64,000 bases of DNA from Hyphomonadaceae bacterium. GTDB lineage: Bacteria > Pseudomonadota > Alphaproteobacteria > Caulobacterales > Aquidulcibacteraceae. The stretch covers positions 30,906 to 94,905 of the forward strand of contig JAIELK010000007.1 of the NCBI GenBank assembly GCA_019753175.1. Direction: 5' to 3'. Position 1 is the first letter of the stretch, and each line of letters begins with the position of its first letter. The position numbers and the translations under genes are program-made. This document shows, piece by piece, positions 16,835 to 25,589 of this stretch. The notes below the pieces were generated by a model that ran no database searches, was not told the DNA's origin, and saw only the letters and a list, made by a program, of their open reading frames with translations.

Positions 16835-17448
16835 GGCGCCAACAGAAACACCGCCTGTTCCGCAAACCAGTTGGCGCGCCAGAGGACGCGCGCGAAGGGG
16901 GCGCCGTGGCGTCCGCCGCCGATGGGCGTGGCGCGCTCGACGTTGAGATGCGCTGCGCGCGCCAAAGCGACAAAGTCGCGCACGGTGCAGAATGCATCGG
17001 ACCGCCAAGTCTGGAGACGGCCTGACGCGACATGGCGAAGCCGGGTGCGCCAGTGACCAGCATTGTCGATCGATACGATGACACGCTCGCCTGCGCCCGC
17101 CGCCGCGCGCAGCGCCCTTTGGGGATCGCGCATGCCGAGCAAAGCGTGCGAGAGCACGACATAGTCGAAACTGCGGGCAGGAAAGTCGGCGAGGCTATGC
17201 TCGGGGTCGCCCTGCACGACAGACAGGCCGCGTCGCACGCACGTCAGCACTTTCTGCGGATCGACTTCGATGCCGCGCGCTCTGGCGTTGCGCTCGCGCG
17301 TTAACAGGGTGATCAATGCGCCGTCGCCGCAGCCCACATCGAGGACGCGCGCGCCGTCTTTGATCAAAAGGGCGACCGCCGCTTGCAGCGCTGTCGGCTC
17401 GACAGCCGCGGGCGGCAGCGGTTGCACCAAAGTAAGCGCCGCCATCAA
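16831..17448 (-). CDS. metW: Methionine biosynthesis protein MetW
   Basis: This is a 205-residue MetW protein, a class I methyltransferase-fold partner of MetX in methionine synthesis. The SAM loop is VLDVGCGDGALITLL, followed by GIEVDPQKVLTCVRRGL and the MetW hallmark VVQGDPEHSLADFP. The ATG at 17448 overlaps the metX stop by 4 nt. MetW is needed for, or greatly stimulates, homoserine acylation in several proteobacteria, which matters here because metX has an altered active site. Confidence 0.94.
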   Translation of the reverse strand: MMAALTLVQPLPPAAVEPTALQAAVALLIKDGARVLDVGCGDGALITLLTRERNARARGIEVDPQKVLTCVRRGLSVVQGDPEHSLADFPARSFDYVVLSHALLGMRDPQRALRAAAGAGERVIVSIDNAGHWRTRLRHVASGRLQTWRSDAFCTVRDFVALARAAHLNVERATPIGGGRHGAPFARVLWRANWFAEQAVFLLAP

Positions 17449-18623
17449 AAGCCTCCGGTGTTGAGCGCCAGGCCGCGCGCGGCCGCCGCCGTGTCGACGA
17501 ACCCAGTGAGCGCCGCTTCGAACCCGGGTTCGTGACCGTAGGCGGCGTCGTGACCCTTCTCACTCTGGATCTCGACATAGGCCGCTTCCACGCCGGCTGC
17601 GATCAGAGCGCGGGCGATGGCGCGGCTTTCCTCGACCGGAAAGCGCCAATCGCCGGAGAAAGCGAACACCCCATGGCGTGTCGCGGCCCCTCGGAAGGCG
17701 TTGGCCAGCGCGCCGCCGAAGTCGGCGGCAAGATCGAAGCGGTCCATGGCGCGGCTAAGATAAAGGTAGGAGTTGGCGTCGAAGCGCTCGGCGTAGCCAC
17801 GCTGGCCCGCCTCCGGCGCGTCGGTCAGCAGCGCCTCGGTAATCGCCGATGATTGCGCGCGCGTGCGCACCTCCTGCGCAGAAAGGCTGGCGATCTGCGA
17901 GGCCGCGCGTGCAACGCTGCAGCCGCCGGCCGGGCGAACGCCAAGCGCGGCGTAACCGCCGCCTTTCCACTCCGGATCGGCCATGATCGCCTGCCGGCCA
18001 AGCTCGGCCAGCGCGACGTTGTGCGCCGCTTGCCGCGCTGCTGCCGCCACTGTGGCGCAGGCGAACACACGTTTGGGATAGGCGCTGGCCCACTGCAGCG
18101 CCTGCATGCCGCCCATCCCGGGGCCGATCGCCAGGAACAGCGTCTCGATGCCGAGCGCTTCGATCAGCATGGATTGCGCGCGGACGATGTCGGCGATGGT
18201 GATGGCGGGGAATCGCAAACCGTAAGGCTTGCCATCGCCCGCAGGCGAGCCAGGTCCGGTCGTTCCCATTGAACCGCCCAGCACGTTGGAACACAGGACG
18301 AAAAACCGGTTGGTGTCGATGGGCCGGCCGGGACCGACAATGTGTGGCCACCAGGCAGGGCGCCCGGTCACGGGGTTCGGGCTGGCCACGAACTGGTCGC
18401 TGCCGAGGCTATGGCAGACGAGGACGGCGTTGCTTTGATCGGCATTGAGCGCGCCGTAGGTCTCAAAGCCGATGGTGAGCGGCGCCAGCCGCTCTCCGGT
18501 TGAAAGCTGCAGCGGCGAGGACGGTTCGAAGTTCAGAGCCCGAACTCCGCCCGCCGCCTGAACTCTTGGTGCTGCTGCGCCCGCCTGAATCATGGCGCAC
18601 ATGCATAGACTGCTTTGCGCCAT
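17445..18623 (-). CDS. metX: Homoserine O-acyltransferase MetX with Gly at the nucleophile position
   Basis: This 392-residue alpha/beta hydrolase-fold acyltransferase matches MetX over its length (FETYGALN, HSLGSDQF, NRFFVLCSNVLGG, MGTTGP). MetX transfers an acyl group from acyl-CoA to homoserine. The nucleophile elbow, normally GGS[ML]GGMQ, here reads GPGMGGMQ, so the catalytic Ser is Gly169 (codon GGG, 18117-18119). The other triad members are kept: Asp325 in GDWRFP and His358 in EKGHDA. I start at 18623 because a GGGGGG ribosome-binding site lies 6 nt upstream; ATG codons also exist at 18659 and 18593. It heads the metX-metW-DUF2235 operon. Confidence 0.9.
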   Translation of the reverse strand: MAQSSLCMCAMIQAGAAAPRVQAAGGVRALNFEPSSPLQLSTGERLAPLTIGFETYGALNADQSNAVLVCHSLGSDQFVASPNPVTGRPAWWPHIVGPGRPIDTNRFFVLCSNVLGGSMGTTGPGSPAGDGKPYGLRFPAITIADIVRAQSMLIEALGIETLFLAIGPGMGGMQALQWASAYPKRVFACATVAAAARQAAHNVALAELGRQAIMADPEWKGGGYAALGVRPAGGCSVARAASQIASLSAQEVRTRAQSSAITEALLTDAPEAGQRGYAERFDANSYLYLSRAMDRFDLAADFGGALANAFRGAATRHGVFAFSGDWRFPVEESRAIARALIAAGVEAAYVEIQSEKGHDAAYGHEPGFEAALTGFVDTAAAARGLALNTGGF

Positions 18624-18716
18624 TGGAACCCCCCGAAGGCGAAAGCAGCTGCACATCATGTGAGGCTGAGAGCGACAATTGGCGGTAGCCGCGAAACGTC
18701 GTTATGGTCCTGAGTC

Positions 18717-19514
18717 ATGAACGACGGCGCAACGGACGCTCTCGAAACGATTCGCCGGGAGATCGATGAGATCGACGACGGCCTGCTGCGCCTGTTCGCA
18801 CAGCGGCTGCAGCGCGCTGACCAGCTCGCGGCGCTGAAGCGCTCGGCGGCGGCGCCGCTTCGCCCGGGGCGCGAAGTCACGCTGTTGCGCAGGCTGGTGG
18901 CCGCGGCGCCAGGGGGGCTCGACGCCGAGCTTATCGTCGAACTTTGGCGCCCGATCATTGCCGCCACGCTGCGGCGTCAGCGGGAGATTGAAGTCGTCGT
19001 CGGCGGCGGACGCGGCGACCTCACGCGGCTGTTCGATTTGGCCCGCCGTCACTTCGGCGGCCGCACCAAGATTCGGGACGTCGGCGAACCGCAAACCGCG
19101 CTGCAGCGTGTGAGCGAAAACCCCGAGCGGGTTGTCGCGGTCACGTCATGGCCGTCCGCACCCGGCGTTGGGGCCTGGTGGCCGGCCTTGAGCGAGCGCC
19201 GGTTCGCCAGCGTTCGCCTTGTCGCCGCGCTGCCGCAGTTCGGCGCTGAAGACCCAGAGGCGGCGCTGTTCGGGGCGCTCGACAATGAGGAGGCGGGCGG
19301 CGACATTTCTCTTGTGCTTGCGTTCGACCCGCATCATCGCGTGCAACGCGCTTTGGCCGAACAGGGCTTAAGCGGCCGCGAGGTGGCGCGCGCCGAACCG
19401 CGCGTGCTGTTGCGCATCGAGGGTTTTCTCAGTGCGGATGACCCGCGGGCGACGGCTTTGACGCGCGCCGGACTCGACAGCGTCCGCGTGCTTGGCTCAT
19501 ACGCGCGCATCTGA
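18717..19514 (+). CDS. Chorismate mutase family protein (AroQ type)
   Basis: This is a 265-residue protein whose first ~90 residues form an all-helical AroQ chorismate mutase domain: IRREIDEIDDGLLRLFAQRL, then the conserved Lys (ALKRSA) and the region around ELWRPII. This domain converts chorismate to prephenate. The remaining ~170 residues resemble the extra domain found on alphaproteobacterial chorismate mutases fused to a prephenate-dehydratase-like fold, but I see no catalytic TRF-type motif. The stop overlaps tyrC by 1 nt (TGATG). Together they make prephenate and oxidise it towards tyrosine. Confidence 0.85.
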   Translation: MNDGATDALETIRREIDEIDDGLLRLFAQRLQRADQLAALKRSAAAPLRPGREVTLLRRLVAAAPGGLDAELIVELWRPIIAATLRRQREIEVVVGGGRGDLTRLFDLARRHFGGRTKIRDVGEPQTALQRVSENPERVVAVTSWPSAPGVGAWWPALSERRFASVRLVAALPQFGAEDPEAALFGALDNEEAGGDISLVLAFDPHHRVQRALAEQGLSGREVARAEPRVLLRIEGFLSADDPRATALTRAGLDSVRVLGSYARI

Positions 19515-20425
19515 TGATATTCGAGCGCATCGCCATCATTGGCGCGGGCCTGATCGGTTCCTCCGTCGCCCGCGCAGCCCGAGAGACCGGCGCGGCGGAG
19601 ACCATCGCCGTTTTCGATGCGAGCGAAGATGTGCGCGTGCGTGCGTGCGCGCTTGGCTTGGGGGAGGTCGCCGACAGCGCCGAAGAAGCCGTGGCGAAGG
19701 CCGATCTGGTGCTACTTTGCGTCCCGGTCGGGGCCATGAAGGACGCCGCGCTCAGTGCGGTTTCGGAGGTCAAGACCGGCGCGATCGTCACCGATGTCGG
19801 CTCGGTCAAGAGCGCGGTCATCGCCGATGTCGCCCCGCACGTGCCAGCGCATGCGTTCTTCGTTCCGGGCCACCCGATCGCGGGCACCGAACGGTCCGGG
19901 CCGGAGGCGGGCTTCGCTGCGCTGTTCAAGCGCCGCTGGCACATACTGACCCCGCTTGCCGACCCGCGCGCCGAATATGCGGCGGCGGTCGAAAAGCTCG
20001 AGGCATTCTGGCGCGCTCTCGGCGCCGATGTCGAACGCATGGACGCCGCGCGCCACGATGTCGTGCTGGCGGTGACCAGCCACTTGCCCCACCTGATCGC
20101 CTTCAACATCGTCGCCATGGCGGAAGACCTGGAGAGCGTCACCGAAAGCGAAGTGGTGAAATATTCCGCTTCCGGATTTCGTGACTTCACGCGCATCGCC
20201 GCCTCCGATCCGATCATGTGGCGCGATGTATTCCTGAACAACCGCGAGGCGGTGTTGGAAGTGCTCGGACGCTTCACGGAGGATTTGGCGGCGCTACAGC
20301 GGGCGATCCGCTGGGGCGACGGCCAAGTGCTGTACGACATCTTCGACCGCGCGCGCCGCATGCGCCGCGAAGTGATCGAAGCCGGGCAGGAGACGCCGGC
20401 TCCGAACTGGGGACGCGAAAACTAG
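19514..20425 (+). CDS. tyrC: Cyclohexadienyl (prephenate/arogenate) dehydrogenase
   Basis: This is a 303-residue TyrA-family dehydrogenase for the NAD-dependent oxidation of prephenate or arogenate in tyrosine synthesis. The Rossmann motif is IAIIGAGLIGSSVAR at the N-terminus. VTDVGSVK, PGHPIAGTERSG and the catalytic-region segment TSHLPHLIAF follow. The C-terminal dimerisation helices end in a short basic tail; there is no ACT domain. It is translationally coupled to the chorismate mutase gene, and its 3' end overlaps the convergent host-attachment gene by 4 nt. Confidence 0.93.
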   Translation: MIFERIAIIGAGLIGSSVARAARETGAAETIAVFDASEDVRVRACALGLGEVADSAEEAVAKADLVLLCVPVGAMKDAALSAVSEVKTGAIVTDVGSVKSAVIADVAPHVPAHAFFVPGHPIAGTERSGPEAGFAALFKRRWHILTPLADPRAEYAAAVEKLEAFWRALGADVERMDAARHDVVLAVTSHLPHLIAFNIVAMAEDLESVTESEVVKYSASGFRDFTRIAASDPIMWRDVFLNNREAVLEVLGRFTEDLAALQRAIRWGDGQVLYDIFDRARRMRREVIEAGQETPAPNWGREN

Positions 20426-20862
20426 CGCAACATCTCCTTGAGTCGCGTACGCAAGGACGCCTCGTCTTCGGAAAGCACGTCCTTGCTTACATCGCCGCGG
20501 ATGGCCGCGCGCGCCGCGTCCGATAACAGCGTGCGCAACGATCCGAGTGCGCGCGGCGGAGCGGCGATGGCGAGATGAGCAAACTGCTTGTGCTTGGCGG
20601 CGTCGTTCAGCCGTGCTGCCAACCGCTTCAGGAACTTCTCTTCCTCCTGCTCGTGCAGGTCGCGGCCCTTATCCATGGCGTGACGCCCCGGGCCGACGCG
20701 ATCAAAGCTGCGCGCCGGGCGGTCCTGCGGATCGTATGCGTCCTCCGGCCCGAGCTCCATAGCGAACTCCTCGCGCAGCGCATCTCCGCGCTTGCCCTCG
20801 ACAAGCACGCGCGCGCGGCGGCCGTCCGCCAGCACCAGCCACAATACGCCTGGCTCGAGCAT
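20422..20862 (-). CDS. Host attachment (baeRF-like) family protein
   Basis: This is a 146-residue protein of the family annotated as host attachment protein, related to archaeo-eukaryotic release-factor-like domains. Landmarks are WLVLADGRRARVLV, the acidic FAMELGPED, the basic-acidic linker around GRDLHEQEEEKFLKRLA and the final helix. The ATG at 20862 is preceded by a strong AGGAGG; an upstream ATG at 20937 would overlap ilvA and is unlikely. Its biochemical role is unknown, and the name comes from Rhizobium/Agrobacterium work. It lies between tyrC and ilvA, 71 nt downstream of the ilvA stop. Confidence 0.85.
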   Translation of the reverse strand: MLEPGVLWLVLADGRRARVLVEGKRGDALREEFAMELGPEDAYDPQDRPARSFDRVGPGRHAMDKGRDLHEQEEEKFLKRLAARLNDAAKHKQFAHLAIAAPPRALGSLRTLLSDAARAAIRGDVSKDVLSEDEASLRTRLKEMLR

Positions 20863-20933
20863 GATCTTCCTCCTGGTTCGGCAAACGCTGAGCTTGAAGC
20901 GCGTGCAGGGACTTGATCCAACGCAAACGCGCT

Positions 20934-22160
20934 TCAAAGTTTACGCGCGTTGTACCCCGCGGCACAGAGAGCGCCAACGATGCCGTCGGCATGGGCGGCG
21001 TCGCGTACTTCGATCTCGATGTCGAACTCGACTGCTTTCGCCGGCGCATCGAGCGAGGTGCGGTGATGGGAGACGTGCATGATGTTGCCGCTCTGATCGC
21101 CGATGATGCGCGTAACGGTAGAGAGAATGCCGGGACGGTCATCGCCAATGAAACGCAGCGTCGCTATCCTCCCCTCGCGGACCAGCGAGCGCTCAAGCAC
21201 CGAGGCGAGCAAGCGCGTGTCGATATTGCCGCCGGACAGCACGATGCCGACTTTAAGGTCGCGGAATGTGGTTGGCGCTGCGAGCAGGGCCGCGAGCGTG
21301 GCCGCGCCGGCGCCTTCGGCCACGGTCTTCTCCGCATTGACATAGAGCGCGATGGCGCGCTCGAACGTCGGTTCGTCGATGAGGATAATGTCTTCGATCA
21401 GATCGCGCGCCAACGCGAAGGGCAGATCGCCGACCCGCTTTACCGCGATCCCCTCGGCGATTGTCTGCGCGCGCGCATGGCACGCATCGCCGCGGACGCG
21501 CGCGTGGAACGAGGGATAGATCGCCGCTTCGACGCCGAAGATGCGGATGCCCGGCCTCAGCGCCTTGGCCGCCACCGCCATGCCAGCCAATAGCCCGCCG
21601 CCGCCGATCGGGATCAGCAGCGCCTCCAACTCGGGGGCGTCCTCCAGCATTTCGAGCGCGGTGGTGCCCTGGCCGGCGATGACGCCGGCGTCGTCAAAGG
21701 GGTGCACGAATACGAGATTTCGCGAGTCGCGCAGCTCGATTGCGCGGGCGAAGGCGTCGTCGAAAGTCTCGCCTTCGATGACGATGGCCGCTCCGCGCGC
21801 GCGGGTCTGCTCGATCTTCACGTTCGGCGTGCCGCGCGGCATGACAATCGTGGCGGGCACGCCGAGCGCCTGAGCATGGTGCGCCAGCGCCTGCGCGTGG
21901 TTGCCGGCAGAGGCCGCGATCACGCCGCGTTCTCTCTCGCCTTCGTTGAGTTGCAGCAGGCGGTTGAGCGCGCCGCGCTCCTTGAAAGCGCCGGTCAGGT
22001 GCAGGTTTTCGTACTTCACCCAGACGTCCGCGCCTGTGACCTTGGACAAGGTGCGTGAGTGGTGCATCGGCGTGCGGTCGATGCGACCGGCGATGCGCTC
22101 GCGCGCTTGGCGGATCACGTCCAGCGTGACGGGGGGCGGGGCGGAAGCGGGCTCGAACAT
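20934..22160 (-). CDS. ilvA: Threonine ammonia-lyase (biosynthetic/ACT type)
   Basis: This 408-residue PLP enzyme deaminates threonine to 2-oxobutanoate for isoleucine synthesis. The PLP lysine is in TGAFKERGA (about residue 60), the glycine-rich phosphate loop is LIPIGGGGLLAG, and the C-terminal ~75 residues form a regulatory ACT domain (LRFIGDDRPGILSTVTRII). Length and the single ACT domain match the IlvA/TdcB form typical of alphaproteobacteria. Feedback control by isoleucine or valine through the ACT domain is likely. It is monocistronic, with the protease gene ending 32 nt before it on the same strand. Confidence 0.93.
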   Translation of the reverse strand: MFEPASAPPPVTLDVIRQARERIAGRIDRTPMHHSRTLSKVTGADVWVKYENLHLTGAFKERGALNRLLQLNEGERERGVIAASAGNHAQALAHHAQALGVPATIVMPRGTPNVKIEQTRARGAAIVIEGETFDDAFARAIELRDSRNLVFVHPFDDAGVIAGQGTTALEMLEDAPELEALLIPIGGGGLLAGMAVAAKALRPGIRIFGVEAAIYPSFHARVRGDACHARAQTIAEGIAVKRVGDLPFALARDLIEDIILIDEPTFERAIALYVNAEKTVAEGAGAATLAALLAAPTTFRDLKVGIVLSGGNIDTRLLASVLERSLVREGRIATLRFIGDDRPGILSTVTRIIGDQSGNIMHVSHHRTSLDAPAKAVEFDIEIEVRDAAHADGIVGALCAAGYNARKL

Positions 22161-22192
22161 GCGTCGCCGCGGACCCTAGTCTCGGCGCGCGC

Positions 22193-23428
22193 TCAGTTCA
22201 ACGCACGCTTGGGCTTGCCCGCCGCCGCGCCTCGGAACGGCGCGCCGGTGCGGCCGGCCACGAAGTCGGCAAGCCGCGACTGGAATGCGCCAGCGCCAAC
22301 GGCAATGTAGATAAATGGGCCATTGGGGTTCGAGCGGAAGTTGGAGTCGACGCCGATCAGATCGAACCGGTCCCCGTCACGCACCAGGAACCCTGAACCG
22401 GAATCGCCCCGGGTCGTATCGCACTCATGCGCGAATGTGTTGTCGCGGTGCGTTTCGATGATGTGGCAGCCCACATTGCCCGACAATGTCTCGCCGGTAT
22501 CCCAGGAATATCCGGCCTGGTAGAGGTCGGCGGCGCGCGCGGCCGCAGCCCCTTCGCCCGCCAAATTGCGGACGCCGGCAAAGCCCAGCCGGTCGCCAAG
22601 CCGGCGATCGAGGCGGACGAGCGCCCAATCGAGGCCGTCGATATCGTCGCCCGCAGTGAAGCGCGCATAGTTGAAGCGGCGATCGAGCAAATACGCGACA
22701 GCGGTTGCGCTGTCGCCGCCAGCGGCCGGCTCGAACGTACCGCCGTCGCTGACGCCGTTGCCGGAGTGGATGCAATGCGCTGCGGTGGCGATGATGTCGG
22801 GCGCGATCAGCGTGGCGGTGCAAGCCTCGCCGGCGGCGTTGACGAACCTGCCCATGAAGCGCCACGGCGCCTCCTGCGCGTTCACGCGCACGCGGTCGTC
22901 GCGGCCGAAGAAATGATCGTTGATGCGCATCGGCCGTTCGCGGCTCAGGCAATCGGAGCGATCGGTGCGCGCCGCGCATTGACCGTTGCCACGGCCTGGC
23001 TCTTCGCAGACGCCGTTGAAAGACGTGGCGCAGCTGTCATTCTGATTGCGCATCCAGGCGATGTCGCCGCAATCGTTGCGATCGGTTCCCTGTACGCAAG
23101 CGCCCGTGCCGAAGCGCGGCTCGTCGCATTCGCCGTCATTGGCCCAGCGGCACGAATTGTCCTCGATGCCGGCGCGGATGCGGCGGCAATCGGAATAGTC
23201 GGTGGCGGCCGTGCACGCGCCCGTGCCAATGTCAGGTTCGTCGCACTCGTTGTCGTTGGCCCATTGGCAGCTGTCATCGCCGCCGGTTCGGGGAGGCTTT
23301 GCGCCCGTTTGCTTGGCCGCCGTCGCCATGCCGTATAGATCGGGGCCGGTGATCGCCTCGCCGCCATAGAGCGTCGCGCTCGCGCCGAGGCAAGCCGCCA
23401 CAATCGCCCCAATCGCCAGAAACCGCAT
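22193..23428 (-). CDS. Secreted trypsin-like protease with three Cys-rich repeats
   Basis: This is a 411-residue protein with a signal peptide (cleavage near residue 16-22). Three repeats follow, each with four cysteines at identical spacing: C54/62/72/81, C93/101/111/120 and C133/141/151/160. Each repeat contains NxxCDEP, GxGxC and TDxxDC, acidic residues that could bind calcium as in LDL-receptor class A or Notch-type modules. A chymotrypsin-fold domain follows, with His218 (TAAHC), Asp267 (LDWAL) and Ser343 (RGDSGSG). The substrate is unknown. The repeats could anchor or target the protease outside the cell. Confidence 0.88.
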   Translation of the reverse strand: MRFLAIGAIVAACLGASATLYGGEAITGPDLYGMATAAKQTGAKPPRTGGDDSCQWANDNECDEPDIGTGACTAATDYSDCRRIRAGIEDNSCRWANDGECDEPRFGTGACVQGTDRNDCGDIAWMRNQNDSCATSFNGVCEEPGRGNGQCAARTDRSDCLSRERPMRINDHFFGRDDRVRVNAQEAPWRFMGRFVNAAGEACTATLIAPDIIATAAHCIHSGNGVSDGGTFEPAAGGDSATAVAYLLDRRFNYARFTAGDDIDGLDWALVRLDRRLGDRLGFAGVRNLAGEGAAAARAADLYQAGYSWDTGETLSGNVGCHIIETHRDNTFAHECDTTRGDSGSGFLVRDGDRFDLIGVDSNFRSNPNGPFIYIAVGAGAFQSRLADFVAGRTGAPFRGAAAGKPKRALN

Positions 23429-23531
23429 GGCGCCTCCCTTTGGTCTTCAACTCTAGAGGTCCGCGACGATCCAGGGAAGCGCGCATCGCCACCCTTGATC
23501 TCCCTGCGACGCTCTGAAACAACGACGCCCC

Positions 23532-24197
23532 ATGCCCGCGCTCCGGCTTTACATTGGCAACAAGAACTACTCGTCGTGGTCGATGCGCCCGTGGCTGGCG
23601 CTGAAATGGGGCGGGATTGCGTTCGAAGAACAGCTGATCCCGCTCGGCGGCGAGGGCTACGGTCAGTCGCAGATCGCCGCCGTCCGCGCTGTGTCGCCGA
23701 GTGGGCGCGTCCCTTCGCTGCATGTCGACGATGCGGTGATTCACGAGAGCATCGCCATTTGCGAGTGGGCGGCTGAGCAGGCGCCGTCGTTGTGGCCGGC
23801 CGACGCGATCACGCGCGCCGAGGCGCGCTCGGCGGCAGCGGAGATGCATGCAGGCTTCGCCGCGTTGCGCCGCGATCTGTCGATGAACATCCGCCGCCGG
23901 CTATCGTCGCAGCCAGCCTGGCCGCAGGACACCCAGGCCGACCTTGCGCAGCTCAACGCGCTCTGGGACCGGCTCTACGCCAAACATGGCGGGCCGTTCC
24001 TGTTCGGCGCGCGCTCGATCGCCGACGCCATGTATGCGCCAGTGGCGACGCGGCTGCGCACGTACGGCGTGCCGTTGCACGCGGCGGCGAAGTCATTTTG
24101 CGATGCGATCTTCGCTGACGCGACATTCCAGGCGTGGGAGCGCGCGGCGGAAGCGGAACCGTGGTCCATTGAGCAAACGGAAGCACTCTATCGATGA
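23532..24197 (+). CDS. Glutathione S-transferase family protein
   Basis: This is a 221-residue GST. The N-terminal thioredoxin fold reads LYIGNKNYSSWSMRPWL, with a Ser-rich catalytic region, then the cis-Pro strand GRVPSLHVDD and the glutathione-binding VIHESIAICEWA. The all-helical C-terminal domain follows from about residue 90 and includes the N-capping segment ARSIADAMYAPV. It resembles the YfcF-like subgroup. Its stop overlaps the FKBP start by 4 nt (ATGA), so the two are one operon. Confidence 0.92.
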   Translation: MPALRLYIGNKNYSSWSMRPWLALKWGGIAFEEQLIPLGGEGYGQSQIAAVRAVSPSGRVPSLHVDDAVIHESIAICEWAAEQAPSLWPADAITRAEARSAAAEMHAGFAALRRDLSMNIRRRLSSQPAWPQDTQADLAQLNALWDRLYAKHGGPFLFGARSIADAMYAPVATRLRTYGVPLHAAAKSFCDAIFADATFQAWERAAEAEPWSIEQTEALYR

Positions 24198-24739
24198 TCA
24201 GATCAATTCTCCTCGCCGCGGCGTTTGCGCTGGCGGCCTGCACCGAAGATAGCGGCGTCATGCGTGAGATCGAGCGCGCTGAAAAAGCCGACGCCGACGC
24301 TGCACAACAAGTCAGCGCCGATGCCGGCGCATTCCTGGAACAGGCACGGGCGCAGCCAGGCGTCGAAGCGCGGCCGTCAGGGCTGTTGCTTGAGCGGCGC
24401 GGACGCGGGCCTGATCAATCTTTGCCGCGCCCGACGGCGAACGCGACGGTGCTGGTGCACTATGAAGGCCGGTTGGCGGACGGGTCGGTGTTCGATTCCT
24501 CGTTCGCCCGCAACGAGCCGGCGGAGTTTCCCTTGAACGCGGTTGTCGATGGCTTTTCCGAAGCGATTCAGCAGATGCGTCCGGGCGACGAAGTTGTGGC
24601 CACGTTCCCGATGGAATTGGGTTACGGACCAGAAGGCCGGCCGCCCGTGATCCCACCCGCCGCGCCGCTGCAGTTCCGCATCATCCTGCTTGCTTTCCAG
24701 GAGCCGGGCGGACGCGTCGTGCAAGCGCCGCCGCGCTGA
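24194..24739 (+). CDS. FKBP-type peptidyl-prolyl isomerase, lipoprotein
   Basis: This 181-residue protein has a lipoprotein signal (MIRSILLAAAFALAAC, Cys16), a helical linker (about residues 20-65) and a C-terminal FKBP domain: VLVHYEGRLADGSVFDSSF, then the conserved FPL, FSEAIQQMRPGDE and PMELGYG segments. It would speed cis-trans isomerisation of proline bonds in periplasmic proteins. It is translationally coupled to the upstream GST gene and converges on cysQ. Confidence 0.92.
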   Translation: MIRSILLAAAFALAACTEDSGVMREIERAEKADADAAQQVSADAGAFLEQARAQPGVEARPSGLLLERRGRGPDQSLPRPTANATVLVHYEGRLADGSVFDSSFARNEPAEFPLNAVVDGFSEAIQQMRPGDEVVATFPMELGYGPEGRPPVIPPAAPLQFRIILLAFQEPGGRVVQAPPR

Positions 24740-24751
24740 AGTGCTGCGGCC

Positions 24752-25561
24752 CTAAACGTTGAGCGCCCTGCGTGCAGCGTTTGCGGCAGCCACGTTCGCA
24801 TACGCGACGAAGCCGCGGATCAGGAAGTCTTTGTCGCCGCCGTAGCGGAGCGGCTCTCCATCGAGCCGCATAACGCCTCCGCCCGCGGCGGAGAGAATGG
24901 CGTGGCCGGCGGCGGCGTCCCATTCGCTGACATTGCCGAAGCGGGGGTAGAGATCCGCCGCGCCCTCGGCCACCCGGCAAAACTTGATCGACGAACTCGC
25001 ATGGGTGGTGACGCCGTTGAGTTCAGCGACGAAACTCGCGGTCTTCGCGTTTCGTCCGGAATAATCCGAGGCGACGATGCGCCATTGCTCGGGCGATCGC
25101 ACGCGCGTCCTGATGCGGCGAAGGCTGCCACGCGCTTGCGCCGACTTTGGATTGCAACGCCCGGCGAGGGCGCGGCCCGGCTCGCCTGCGTACAGGGCGC
25201 CTGTCGCCGGCGCGTAGATGACTCCCATGTTCGCTTCGCCGTCTTCGATCCAAGCGATGTTGACGGTGAACTCATCTCCGCCCTCAGCGAAGCCGCGCGT
25301 GCCGTCGAGCGGATCGACGCAGAAAAAGCGCGCGCCGAGTTTTGGTGCGCGTCCACTGGCCACGGCTTCCTCACCGAGCATTGGGATGCCGGGCGCGATG
25401 CGCGCCAAGCCGTCTTCGATGATCGCTTCCGCGCGCTGATCGGCGACGGTGACGGGCGAGCCGTCGCGTTTCGATTCCGTCTCGAAGCCGGCGGCGCGCA
25501 CGTTCATGATTTCTCGCCCGGCGTTGAGAGCGAGCGAAATCAGATCTTCAAGATGCGGCAT
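24752..25561 (-). CDS. cysQ: 3'(2'),5'-bisphosphate nucleotidase CysQ
   Basis: This is a 269-residue member of the inositol monophosphatase superfamily. It dephosphorylates PAP or PAPS from sulfate assimilation. The metal-site motifs are the Glu in MLGEEAV, then DPLDGTRGF, and the C-terminal SEWDAAAGHAIL. I start at 25561 (MPHLEDL); the frame upstream of it is antisense to the nadE 3' region and not conserved in character. It lies 28 nt downstream of nadE on the same strand. Confidence 0.9.
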   Translation of the reverse strand: MPHLEDLISLALNAGREIMNVRAAGFETESKRDGSPVTVADQRAEAIIEDGLARIAPGIPMLGEEAVASGRAPKLGARFFCVDPLDGTRGFAEGGDEFTVNIAWIEDGEANMGVIYAPATGALYAGEPGRALAGRCNPKSAQARGSLRRIRTRVRSPEQWRIVASDYSGRNAKTASFVAELNGVTTHASSSIKFCRVAEGAADLYPRFGNVSEWDAAAGHAILSAAGGGVMRLDGEPLRYGGDKDFLIRGFVAYANVAAANAARRALNV

Positions 25562-25589
25562 TACGAATAGTCGAGCATGGGATTTGCGG

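Noticed and set aside
18593..18720. SAM riboswitch upstream of metX
   Set aside because: I looked for SAM-II and other SAM-riboswitch core patterns in the leader and found none. There is only a 7-bp inverted repeat (TGGCGCA/TGCGCCA) over the alternative start codons, too weak to call.
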